A stretch of DNA of 64,000 nucleotides from Psococerastis gibbosa. Its lineage: Eukaryota; Arthropoda; Insecta; Psocodea; Psocidae. The translations under genes and the position numbers were made by a program. The stretch lies in contig OZ020493.1 in the NCBI GenBank assembly GCA_963971405.1, forward strand, positions 744,001 to 808,000, given 5' to 3'. The number at the start of each line of letters is the position of its first letter. Position 1 is the stretch's first letter. This document shows positions 29,995 to 40,617 of the stretch, piece by piece. The notes below the pieces were generated by a model, which was given only the letters and a program-made list of their open reading frames with translations, did no database searches and was not told where the DNA came from.

Positions 29995-30360
29995 TGATAA
30001 GGATTATTGAAGATATATGTGGAAATAGTATTATTATCTTACCTAAAATGAATAGACTCAATAATTTATTATACAATTAATTATAATATGAACCACGTTC
30101 TGCTTCATTTTCTACTGTTACTCATGCACCATAAATGCATAATATAAATTTAAAATACACGTGGTCTTTTTGGCATGGCTATAAAACTCATTCAGTCATT
30201 CTTCCAGAATTCGCCATATTGAAAAATTGCCTTCTGCCAAGACAAAATATATTTTATTAACTAACTTGTTTTTCTTTGCAAACAGTATTCTATTTAAAGT
30301 TTAATATATTATTTTAAATTAGATTTCTTAATTATAACTTATTTAATTAAATTCTTCTCA
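29995..30360 (-). promoter_or_regulatory. Copia 5' LTR
   Basis: 366 bp, the upstream LTR for the minus-strand genes and so the expected site of the promoter. AT-rich; a CTATAAAA string (near 30180) is on the plus strand, so no clear minus-strand TATA box is assigned. Confidence 0.93.
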
Positions 30361-30497
30361 TCCGATTGACCTCTTCAGTCGCCTCTGTAGGTTAGTACCC
30401 GTGTTGAGTTACGACTTACGACACATCTCCGATCGCATGGCGTGTAAAGACTCGCATAAGTGCAAGCACGTTGCCACCTGGCCATCGAAGTCGATGT
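30361..30497 (-). repeat. SINE family 3, right part (split by copia)
   Basis: Continues the repeat from 25651: TCCGATTGACC, GTTGAGTTACGAC and CCACCTGGCCATCGAAGTCG (box A on the minus strand), matching the copy at 24.1 kb in reverse. Confidence 0.75.
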
Positions 30498-30950
30498 TTG
30501 TATTTGTACTATTACATTCACTATTCAGTATTCACAATTAGTTTAGTTTAGTATAGCATATGTGGAGTGCCTCTAACAGTGGAACACATAATTACCGAAT
30601 AACCTACATAGGCCTACTCAATAGGCAGACTTTCGCTACCAAAACCACACACCCTGCCAAGCTTCATTGGGGTCAAACATGACCCGGTTTCGGCAACATT
30701 AGGCTTTCTTATCAAGAATGTAGTCATGAAACACCTGTAGTCAAACACAAGAGAACCACCCTAACCGAAAACTATCAAATAAGTTAACACCTCGCGCACT
30801 CACACACGGACCAGCGCAAAAACTCGAAAGAGTCCCACGCCTAAAAATTGAAAAAAAAAAAATAGTTTAGTTTCCATTCATCGAAGTATCATGAAATTAT
30901 CAACTTCCTCTTTTCATATCTTCATTTATCAAAAAATTATAATATTATTG

Positions 30951-31286
30951 ACGTGACAACACTGAGTGCATGCACGAAAAAGTGTTACACCGATGCGTTA
31001 TGCTCATCCGTTACGCCGCATCACGTGAACTGTTTCGTCGACTGTTTATAGGTGAAATGAAAAGCTGTTTATTTATTAATGATTTTTTTATGATTTTTTT
31101 TTAATTTTTAATTTTAATTACTCAATGGCTGATAAATCTGACGAGCCTATTGATCAATTAAATTGTAGATTTCATTTCACTCCTTATAGAATAATGATAA
31201 TTCATTAAAAATGATTCAATTTTATTAGGCCTACTCATAAAAGTATGCAGTCATTTCATCAATGTTTTGTTATGACGTTGTCTCGT
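30951..31286. mobile_element. Short TIR element related to the 24.5-kb element
   Basis: ACGTGACAAC at the left and GTTGTCTCGT at the right are complementary at 9 of 10 positions. About 336 bp, no coding capacity. Both this and the 1-kb element are followed by AAACTATCGTCNGTAAACCG, so the repeat unit may extend beyond the TIR. Confidence 0.5.
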
Positions 31287-31482
31287 TAAACTATCGTCTG
31301 TAAACCGACTTTACAGACAACCAATTTTTATTGCGTTAAAGTGAACTCGAAACTATTTTATGCATATTATACAGAATATTATGCAGAAAACAAAATGCCA
31401 ACCCAATTTGAAAACGTCAGAGGTACAAGCGGCAGTGGCGTAATGACAGGTTTTCAAGGGGGGGGGGAGAGGGTGGTGTATA

Positions 31483-32039
31483 ACAGGTGGGCTGAAAAGT
31501 TCGTAGACTAGCATAGAAATTTTTCTATTTTTGATAGAATTTGATTTTATTATTCAACAGAATTCCCTTCGAAGGCGATACAACGATTATAGCGGTCATA
31601 CAATTTCTCGATACCATTTTTATAATGTGAGCTTTCTCTTGAGGTCTGAGAAGAGAAAAAAGTCACTGGGGGCCAGATCTGGAGAGTACGGTGGATGCGG
31701 AAGCAATTCGAAGCCCAATTCGGTCCCGGTCCCGGTCCACTCGGCTGACTGTCGATTGGACAATGGATGAAACATGGCTCCATCATTTCACTCCGGAGTA
31801 CTGTATTTTTTGTCGCCAAATTGCAATGCTTTATTAAAACATGCAATTCCTTTATATCCATTTTTTCAAGGTAACAAAAGATCTTTCACTAAAAATGATA
31901 TTACTCAGATATTAATAATGCAACAACTGTCAAATTTATACACGCGTCTTTTGAAGGCTGTGGCTAACTAAAAATCATATGGATTTGACACTAGTAGCGC
32001 CATCTATACGTCAGCCTACGAACTTTTCAGCCTACCCAA
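31483..32039 (-). mobile_element. Deleted and rearranged mariner element
   Basis: TA dinucleotides flank both ends (31481-31482 and 32040-32041). The ends are inverted repeats around GGGCTGAAAAGTTCGTAG. On the minus strand the transposase N-terminus (MDIKELHVLIKHC, helix-turn-helix start) lies at about 31861, and the C-terminus (NGIEKLYDRYNRCIAFEGN) near 31550-31625. A central piece carrying the catalytic DETW (MDETWLHHFTPE) reads on the plus strand at about 31761-31798, so part of the interior is inverted. Non-functional. Confidence 0.82.
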
Positions 32040-32255
32040 TAATATGATGGCGCCAATTTTCATAAAAATGTAGTAGGTAAAAGGGGAATGACATGTCCTT
32101 ACGCAGTTTTTAAAATAGAGGCGTGACCTAAGTGCCGTTTGGGCAGGCGCGCGAGGGTTTGACGAAAACTTAAATGCTCCTTGTTACTGTGCATGTGTCA
32201 GGACTTAGTCCAATTGGCTCTACCCCTCCAACGAGGAAGGTGTACAACTTACAAG

Positions 32256-32441
32256 TTCCAGAATTTTAAAATATAGCCTAAAAGTAAAACCTCCAGCACT
32301 CATTTTTATCAATAGCTTTTCATGGTCCTTAAACGTTATTATAAGTCTAAATGCAACCAGTATGTACTGGATTTTGATCATAGCATACCTACCTACCTAC
32401 CTATAGGTTTTACTTTTAGGCTATATTTTTTAATTCTGGAA
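32256..32441. repeat. Small foldback, 37-bp arms
   Basis: TTCCAGAATTTTAAAATATA... at 32256-32292 and its near-exact complement at 32405-32441 (3 mismatches), with a 112-bp spacer containing a (CTAC)n run. No coding content. Confidence 0.75.
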
Positions 32442-32449
32442 TTTTGACT

Positions 32450-33328
32450 ATATCAAACGGTTAATTGTTAGGAATTATTAATTATGACAGCTAACTTAAT
32501 TAGTTACTGTTCTGACCATTTTCTGTGACGAAATCGAGAATGTAGTCCTACTGAATTGTATTCATGGACGGGGCACCCCTAGACAGAAGTGAACTCAGCC
32601 ACTCTTGAGGCATTCCACTACAGAATGGAATCAAAATAATTGTAGTATATTTTGTAAGTTTTATTTTTAAATGTTTTAATTAGTTTTACATTGTATTTTT
32701 TTCGTTACATGAATGTGCATGTTGAATTTTTGGTGCCCGGGGCGGACAGTGTTTACCTATATATAAAGAAAGTCAATGTAATAGAAAATAAGCATAAATT
32801 TACGTTAAGCTTAGTTAAAAATAAGAGAGTCAAACCATGATTATTGATAAAGAATTACTGATAAAATTCATTGAGAGTTGACCACCAAACTTTTCGTTCG
32901 AAGCACAATACTTACATAATTAATGGCGAAATCAAATTTTTGGAAGAGATTACGAGTTGTTGACAATTCATAAAACAGTGAAATAATTTAAATGCGTGTA
33001 TGCATGCAAAAAAGTGACTGCTTGAGTATATGATACCCTATCCAGCCCAAGTTCGGACACTTCTATTTTTGTACCGGTACCACTTATTTTACAAAATATT
33101 TTTTTTTTTTAATTGAGACAGATTAATTTTTGTTTCACTATAATACATTAAAATATGAACCATTAGGTAGATTTTAAAGATAATATTTTTAAAATCTGTG
33201 GAAGCATAGGCCTAACCTCAAAGGGAAAATATTTGTTTGCAGCAAGGACTATGAAAATGATGCACTTCCTAAGACATGGTTTTTTCGTACAAAATTAAAC
33301 TTACCGGGTCAAAAACCATCTAAAAGTT
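32450..33328. other. No gene recognised
   Basis: AT-rich sequence; no repeat ends or domains found. Confidence 0.35.
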
Positions 33329-34313
33329 GAAAACAATTTCATTTTAACAATAATAGTTGAAAATTTTTTAATAACAACATTTTTTTGTGATCATGTTGAG
33401 AGGAATCGCGTTATCCTTAGATTTACGCGGATGAGTGATAACGCCATCGTATTTGGGAAAGGCGTACGGAACATAGCTGCCGGCTACTCCTGGCAAAAAG
33501 CACTGTTCAAGATATTGCCTGAAAACACGAAAAAACCAGAGAAATCGCAGCTAAACCTATGGAAGGAAGTAGTCAGACAGTGACGCAAGGAGAAGGAAAG
33601 GCCCTTGGACGAGTGGCCTGATGCAATAGAACGGATACTAGTGATTCTATTAATCATAAATAAAACCAGCTCTCTGGTAAAAAATACTGCAAAGATACTT
33701 GTGGCCAAACTTTGAAGAACATGGAGTTTTAATCTTACGCTGCTAAGAAGAAACCAGCACTGAGTTTGCTTCAAATGAAAAGAAGACAACTGGTGCAGGG
33801 TTTTCCGGTCGGATAAATCGAGATTTGAATATTGATTTCCACAAGCGCGTCTTCTTTTCATTTGACGCAAAGTCAGTGCCGATTTCTTCTTAGGAGCGTA
33901 AAATTGAAACCCATGTTCTTCAAAGTTTGGCGACAAGTATATCTTAGCAGTATTTTTTGTCAGTGAGCTGCTTCCATTTATGATTAATAGAATCACTAGT
34001 ACCCCTTCTATTGCATCAGGCCACATGTCCAAGGACCCTTTCTTTCCCTTGCGTCACTGTCCGAATACTTCCTTCCGTAGGTTTAGCTACGATTTCTCTG
34101 GTGTTTCGTGTTTTCAGGAAATATCTTGAACAGTTCTTTCTACCAGGAGTAGCCGGCATCTATTTTCCATACGCCTTTCCCAAGTTACGAAAGCGATATC
34201 ACTCATTCGTGTAAATCCGCGGATAACGCGATTCCTCTCGCTATGATCACAAAAAAATTTTGTTATTGAAAAATTTTCAACTAGCCTATTATTGTTAAAA
34301 TGAAATTGTTTTC
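33329..34313. repeat. Near-1-kb imperfect palindrome
   Basis: Arms at about 33329-33787 and 33849-34313 are inverted copies (roughly 85-90% similar by eye) around a ~61-bp centre. Outer landmarks: GAAAACAATTTCATTTTAAC on the left and its complement at the right edge; GAGGAATCGCGTTATCC on the left and GGATAACGCGATTCCTC on the right. A 182-codon minus-strand frame (33484-34032) crosses the centre but encodes no domain and is probably fortuitous. A transcript would fold into a very long hairpin. Confidence 0.88.
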
Positions 34314-34329
34314 TTGTTCTGGTTCTTTG

Positions 34330-34460
34330 GTTGAAGAGGTAACCTCCTCTTTATACCCTAAATTAGAGGATATAGAAAAAACTGGACTTGGCGGGATTCG
34401 AACCCCCGATCTACACCTATGTGGGGTGTCGCGTCGCCTTATCCGCTGGACCACAATCAC
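34330..34460 (-). repeat. tRNA-derived SINE, family 1
   Basis: The minus strand has GGTCCAGCGGATAAGGCGAC (box A region), box B GGTTCGAATCCCG, acceptor-like CCAAGTCC, and the body CTATATCCTCTAATTTAGGG then AGGAGGTTACCTC. It abuts the palindrome. Confidence 0.75.
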
Positions 34461-34544
34461 TGACACGTGCACTCCATCTAAATCCTCTACTTATATATGC
34501 TCTTCTTGACTTAGGTTGCCTCTGCAAACTAAGTTAGATGGACT

Positions 34545-34660
34545 GCACTTGTCGGGGCTTGTGGTCCAGCAGTTAAGACGACGCCCCGGTTAGGCGTAGT
34601 CCACGCCGCGTAGATAGTCCCATTCCAGATTTTTCTATGTCCTCTAATTTTGGTTATTTA
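34545..34660 (+). repeat. tRNA-derived SINE, family 1 (degraded box B)
   Basis: GTGGTCCAGCAGTTAAGACG, GCCCCGGTTAGGCGTAG and CTATGTCCTCTAATTTTGG match the family; box B is replaced by GCCGCGTAGATAGTCCCATT. Confidence 0.65.
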
Positions 34661-35165
34661 CTGTTATATGATACTGTTTTATATTTAATCACTTGAGACC
34701 AAAAGGAAAGTGAATAAAAAAAGAAAATGAAGTGTCATTTGTCAGCCATTACATTCGGTGTAGGACAACCTGAACATTGCCGAAACAATACTGTAGTGAA
34801 AATTACTTATTTTTAATATCATACTAAACCAGAAAATATGTTTTATGCAGTTGGTTAGTGAAAAAAAAAAATTAATAGATAACTTGTCTTACTACAGAAC
34901 ATAGTTGTATACAGTATACAATATTAATATTGTTACCATTGTCTTACTCTTACAGCATTCGTTTATATGCTTAGTTATTAAGTGATTTGTATTATATGCT
35001 TATTCCATTTCCATATAATCCATTTATTATTTTTAATGTCTAAATGCGAGTATATGCCTAAAAGTTAAAACAAAATAAGGTATCCTTTCCAATGTATCTC
35101 TATTTCTTCTTGATTATATGACGGCTTTGGGTGGGGTGTTATCACAATAAATATTTATTTTTCAG
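34661..35165. other. No gene recognised
   Basis: AT-rich; ends at the acceptor-like TATTTTTCAG before the exon candidate. Confidence 0.35.
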
Positions 35166-35283
35166 TCCATTGTCGCTAGTAGCCGGTGTAGGTGGACATC
35201 GAGGACACATACCAATTTGCCAACAACAAAAACTTCATGCGGAAACAAATTATGTCCGAAATCCATGGGGTCGTTGGCATACT
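35166..35283 (+). CDS. Isolated exon candidate
   Basis: Bounded by an acceptor (TATTTTTCAG) and a strong donor (ACT/GTAAGT at 35284). One frame is open throughout and reads PLSLVAGVGGHRGHIP... then NYVRNPWGRWHT. The G-x-R-G-H-I-P string recalls short GYTGHVP-type motifs of ciliary microtubule inner proteins, but this is weak. No partner exon seen nearby. Confidence 0.33.
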
Positions 35284-35319
35284 GTAAGTAGGCCTAGCTC
35301 CGTAGATGTCCCTCCGGAC

Positions 35320-35350
35320 ATTATTATTATTATTATTATTTTATTATTAA
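35320..35350. repeat. (ATT)n microsatellite
   Basis: A run of ATT repeats near 35322-35347. Confidence 0.8.
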
Positions 35351-35680
35351 AATGGCCGCCGAGTGAAGTTGTGTGTTCGGTTAACAAAATTCATTTCGAC
35401 TTCTATCATAGAGTTAAGTGAGTAACAGTGCCTAAACCGTATTAAATAGAAAATAATACTAATCTAAATATCTAAAAACTTACAATTAAAAACGGAAATT
35501 ACGAAGCTGAAGTAGTGTCCTATAAACTGGAACTAAAGTACGAAGTTGAACAGCTAGTAGGTACAGCAAAACAGCATAGAAAAACTCCTGTCATCAAGAC
35601 TTGCCTTTCCAATAACACAACTAGAGATTCGCCTGAAATCCCAGTCCTAACACACAATAAGGTCATTGATATAGCTGAAG

Positions 35681-36495
35681 TTGCGTAAGCTATTAAGTGC
35701 AGTAATGGGCGTGAAATGTATAAAATGTAATGAAAACATATCAAACAACTCAATTGAAGTTAAATGTCATGGGAGTTGCCAGGGCAGTTTTCATCTGGAA
35801 TGTAGCAATCTATCGGCAAGAACATACAAAAGTATGTCTGAGCTGAAAAAAAGAAATGGATCTGCACAGGCTGCCGTGAGCAAAAGAAATCCAATAGAAA
35901 ACAGGAAACCGAATGAGAAGACTCAGAAAGTTAAGATGACATGGAAATTGAAAGTGGGAGGTACAGAAATTTCCAGTGGAAAGATATCAAAATTAGAAAA
36001 AAAACTTGATGAACTCCTAGCAGGTAATACGATGAATACCAATGAACTATTGGAGTCCCTTACGAAAACCGTCCAAACACTCGAGACGGCTCTGTACGAA
36101 AAAGATAAGATAATTTACGAATTTTAGGAAGAGATACACGTTATTCAGCAACACTACCGGAGTAAGTGTATAGAAGTACACAATATACCAAACAAGGAAA
36201 ACGAAAACAAAGAAGACCTCGAAAAATACATAAAAAAAAAGTTGGAACTGTCATAGGGACCAATATCGAAGGAAATGACATTGAGGAACTTTACAGAGTC
36301 CCAGCAAGAAATGCCGACAAACCTGGCCCAATATTTATTGAATTCCTATCAAAGAAAAAAAGAAATGGAGTAATGGAGGAAAAAAGGAAATTAATGATCA
36401 CAAAAGACATGATACCAGGAAACGGAAATAAAAACAAATCGGATTCAGATTTCAACGGTTTTTCGCCAAATAACACTAATTTGTGTAACATTTAA
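35681..36495 (+). pseudogene. LINE ORF1 remnant: PHD-like finger, coiled coil, RNA-binding domain
   Basis: Two frames joined by a frameshift and stop near 36127-36165. The first has a PHD-like cysteine/histidine pattern (CIKCNENI...CHGSC...FHLEC) followed by a basic region and a coiled coil (KISKLEKKLDELLAG). The second reads IEVHNIPNKENENKED..., then NDIEELYRVPARN and GPIFIEFLSKKKRNG, as in ORF1 RRM-like domains of several LINE clades (CR1/Jockey group). No RT follows. Confidence 0.62.
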
Positions 36496-37971
36496 ACAAA
36501 TATTTTGTTGGATTAGTTGGATTTTGTGTAAACCTTACACAACGCTCGCATAGATTCTATCTAGTGTTGATAGTACAGATCTGATATATATCACAGGTTA
36601 GTGTAGATTTCACTTAAGGGTTGTGTAAATTTTTAAAAAAAAAACTATGCATTCGCGTATATGTAACACAAGTGGTGCGCCTTTAACAATTAACACAAGT
36701 AGCCACTGCAGCTTTAACACAAACTGTAAGCTAGCATTTACACCATTCTCTAGTGCTCATACTAACCAAACAGTTTAGATTTTACACAACTTCAGCAACC
36801 AACACAATTAGTGTAATAGGTACATAGCTGCTTTGTATTTCAGCACATTTTATTCGTGTGATATTTATTCAATACCCATGGTTATACAGTACACAGACCA
36901 TTTAGTAATGCTGATCCATTTTTTAGCCTGCATTAACAATAGTTTCGTGTAAATAGTGTTCCTACACGAAATAAGTTGGTAGAACCCTATCATTGTGCAA
37001 TGCTTTCAGGCACAGACGGCAAGCCCCTGCTGAACAATTGCGCCAAACGCTTTAACAATGGTCTGGTTGTAAATAAGGTCACAACTACAGGCCAAGAAAA
37101 TTCCCTCCTGGGCTTAACCTATTCACTTCACTTCACTTTTTCCTTGACCAGTGTAACCCCGGACAAGGTGCATATATTGAAAAACATTTGTTATAAGTAT
37201 AATTATCAGGCTCAAGCTTCCGCTTATCGAGCGATCTTAGAGCAGAGGCACTGCAAGATATAAAATTTAATTAATAATTACCTAATAATAATAAACCGTA
37301 ATAGCAGAGTACCAATTCTAGCCTTCTGACAAATGATTGAGATCCCTCTTAACACTGTGCCGGCCGGAGCATCTTACATATATACGTTAACGGCGGCCAG
37401 TGTCCATTGGACTCTTATGGGATTTTCACAAATATACCCAGTCCTGATCACCCCATCCTGCTCCGAGCGGTTCTTTTCCCAGCTGTATTAAGAAAAGGGA
37501 CGGATCAGCACATTTGGGGGGGGGGGGGGTAGTTGTGGGTCAAAATAGGAAAAATTTATTGTTTATAGTTATTGGATTAGGTATTAATTTGTTATGTACG
37601 TTTTTAATTTGATTTTTATTTAATTTTGATATTTAATATTGATCCAATATTCGATCCAATAATTGATGGCCAACCTAATCAGTGGGATAATACAATAGTA
37701 ACCTATAATATAGTATTGTACAGTTATAATAGGCTAATATACAGTTTATGAGAATAAAATATGATTGTTGAACTGCTGCGTAGGGTATGCATTAATATGC
37801 TTTTGATCCCTCTCGCTCACATGAGCACAGCAGAATTTCGAGTGTCTACGATGTCACAGAACACCATAATATAATATAATATCCCAGGACAATAAATTTT
37901 TGTGAACCTACATTCCAAATTTCATCAAATTCTATCAAGTAGTTTGGTCCCTAATTGAGTTACAAAGAGAA
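36496..37971. other. No gene recognised
   Basis: 36.5-36.9 kb has recurring TTACACAA/TTGTGTAA strings, perhaps from a decayed element. A 95-codon frame at 36976-37263 has no domain. G-run near 37506-37518. Confidence 0.35.
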
Positions 37972-38185
37972 AGACATGTAGCGTAGTGGTACGGACTCTG
38001 ACTTTCACCTGAAAGGTTGTTGGGTTGAGTCCCACACTGGCTACATTTTCTGGCCATGCTTCGGAGGGAATATATAGGCGGTCCCGGGCCTTCCTAGTTG
38101 AGTTAAGAGAGGGCTTTATAGCCCTAACTCCGCTAGGTTGGCTTAGTAATGGAAACTACAAAAAGTCCTTATTTATTTATTTTAT
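37972..38185 (+). repeat. tRNA-derived SINE, family 2
   Basis: Box A TAGCGTAGTGG (37979-37989) and box B-like GGTTGAGTCCC (38023-38033) at tRNA spacing, then a body (CCCGGGCCTTCCTAGTTGAG, CTAACTCCGCTAGGTTGGCT) and an A/T-rich TATTT-repeat tail. A minus-strand copy is at 49955-50150. Confidence 0.78.
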
Positions 38186-38249
38186 TTAAAGACCGACAGA
38201 CATTTCGTAAAAAAACAACAGTTTTTGGCATTGGCGTAAACCCGTATAG

Positions 38250-38760
38250 CACAGATTGGCTCGAAACACGATCGTAATGCGCTCGGACCTGGAGCGTAAT
38301 GTGATCGGAATGAGAGCGCAAGCAGCTCGCGATCACTATCAAATTAGGAGTTATGACCGCTTTGTGACGCAGTTTCGCTCCTGTGCTCCTGTGCGGCCGA
38401 ACCAGTTCCGCACCTCCGAGCCGATCGCGAGACGATTTCGCTCCTATCCTGATCACCTCCCGCTGCTGCATAATGTTACTGCGCTCCTATTGCGATCGTC
38501 TCATGCTTCTCTTCCGCGCCTTCTTTGATCTTATTATGCTTCTATTATGAGTGACTCGCGATGCTATTTTAATCTTATTATGCTGCTATTATGAGCGACT
38601 TGCGATGCTATTTTAATCATATTATGCTGCTATTATGAGCGACTCTCGATGCTATTTTAATCATATTATGCTGCTAGTGTGACCCTCTCTTGACTGTAAT
38701 GTGCACCTATTCTCATCGCTTTCCGAGCCTGCCTTAATCTTGTCATGCAGATGGTAGGAT
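38250..38760. repeat. GC-richer satellite-like block with 44-bp minisatellite
   Basis: Three clean tandem copies of a 44-bp unit start at 38530, 38574 and 38618 (TATTATGCTGCTATTATGAG, then CGACTCGCGATGCTATTTTAA), with a partial fourth to about 38683. The sequence before (38250-38529) is rich in GCGATCG, CGCTCCT and related words and looks like a decayed version of a related repeat. Confidence 0.75.
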
Positions 38761-40262
38761 TTTTAATTACTACAAAAAACTTTTATTGTAGAAAAATAGT
38801 TTTTATTACGGTATGAAATAAAAAAGAAACAGATTACATAGCACTTTAATATTCAATACATACAAATAAATAGAACCCACTGAAATACTGAAATAAATCG
38901 TACTTACAGTACAAGTTCTTACTTAGCAGGCACGAGAAATACGCATGCCACAACAAATATTTCCGTAAATTTTTTTCTAACTTATTTTTTGACAATTAAA
39001 TGTATACCAGTGACGGTAAAACATAGGATCTAAATGAAAATGACAGATGTTATACTTAAAACGTAAGGCTAAGGCTACTGACAATGATTCTCCCACTTCC
39101 AAATTTTCATTTTAGCCTATTTCAATTTAAATATTATTTGATTGGAAATATCAGCCCAGAGTGGAAATGAAATCAAATTGAGCTTATTTGCTTTTTGAGT
39201 TCTATTTGAACTACCGATTGAGATATCCACGTCATCATAGTGATGATAATATACTGTACAGTAGTCAGTAATATCATACAGTGCACTTAATATCAGAATA
39301 GTCTACTTGACAGTTCTTTCATTTCTTTATTACTATTTATAAAAGGTTAAATCCAGTACAAACAATTCAATGAATGTAGACCTATCATTGGCATATTGTA
39401 ATATTTAAACATAAAATGTGCTTTACAAGCCAGCTTAATCAACGACAGTTTAATTGCAATGTAGGTTAACAATAATAATAGGCCTACAATAAGTTTGTAT
39501 TGTACATTTTACTGTCATTTTTCACCCATTTTAACCATCAAATTTAAATTCATGGGAACAAATCTTTCTTTTCCCTACTACTAAAAATGACGTTTTTATG
39601 AAAAAAATAATTTTAAGGGGGATAAAATAAATCTGATAGGTAATGTTTTAAAATAGATTTTCTAACACTGTCAAGTAGCCTCTTTGTTAACACTACCCTT
39701 ACTACTACTGTTTTTCTAATCATAAATAATCTTAAACTCCCCTTGTTTGCCATATATACTGTAAATAGTGCAAATATATATTCTTATAATTCTGCGGTAT
39801 GTATATTGTAACCTAAAAAAATACTGAGCATAATCAAGGATAACAAGATATATATATCATATATATATATGATATCATATATGCAGTATATCATCAGGCA
39901 AAGGTTGGTAGAAAGCATATCATACACCTTACAAAAATACACTCGTTCTGTGGCGGCTGCATAAAAGTCTGACACGATTGCATAGTCAATTTTTTTCAGG
40001 AGACGTGATAGGGTACCCAAAAACACTGTCAACATTACATGTTAAAGAAAATGACATAGATTATACTGTTGGCTAAACATTATTAAAAACATTACTACAG
40101 CAAAAACTAGATTTACCTAGGCCTATTCTACCGTGCTAAGCTTAACCTAACACCAACCATAAAAACGAATAAAACGTTTTTGTTAATCTGAATCATGGAT
40201 TTGACACTACTTGAGGACTATTGGTTGGTAGAAATAGTTAGTTAGGGCACTTAATGGGCCAG
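38761..40262. other. No gene recognised
   Basis: Very AT-rich; a palindromic AT stretch (ATATATATCATATATATATA) lies near 39850-39885. Confidence 0.35.
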
Positions 40263-40617
40263 CCGGAGTCGGCCATATTCCATTTTTTGTTCAAACTTCA
40301 ATTTATCATGAACTATGGAATGCAGAACAATGAAAAAATGCAGAATCGCAAGAAGAATTTTTTCTCCTAATTTTGATATATAGTATGTGGCCCCCAATTC
40401 GCCACAGTTAATGAACTCCTTCAACTTGAACTCCTGAGTGACCGTTATTTTTTGCGTATCAAGGTCACTAACTATAGCCGATCGGTATTGATAATTGCAA
40501 CATACTATGTATCAAAATTAGGAGAAAAAATTCTTCTTGTGTTTTTGTTTTTTGTTTGCGTTCCATATTACATGAGAAATTGAAGTTTGCACAGAAATGG
40601 AATATCGGTGACTCCGG
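40263..40617. repeat. Foldback element, ~120-bp arms
   Basis: Left arm 40263-40388 and right arm 40500-40617 are inverted copies (CCGGAGTCGGCCATATTCCA against TGGAATATCGGTGACTCCGG; TTCTCCTAATTTTGATA against TATCAAAATTAGGAGAA), with a 111-bp centre. No coding content. Confidence 0.8.

Larger units (their letters stand above)
25652..30360 (-). mobile_element. Nearly intact copia-type LTR retrotransposon
   Basis: 4709 bp between 5-bp target duplications TCCGA (25647-25651 and 30361-30365). LTRs at 25652-26014 and 29995-30360 both run TGATAAGG...TTCTTCTCA and differ by eye at only two substitutions and one 3-4-bp indel. A primer site complementary to initiator Met tRNA and a polypurine tract sit at the expected inner edges. 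The gag-pol order is gag, protease, integrase, RT, RNase H (integrase before RT), which defines copia. One frameshift interrupts pol. The insertion is recent, judged from LTR similarity. Confidence 0.96.

Noticed and set aside
33484..34032. 182-aa protein-coding gene
   Set aside because: The frame spans the centre of a long palindrome and has no domain; inverted repeats easily give such frames.
36976..37263. 95-aa ORF as a gene
   Set aside because: No recognisable domain, no splice or promoter support, no neighbour context.
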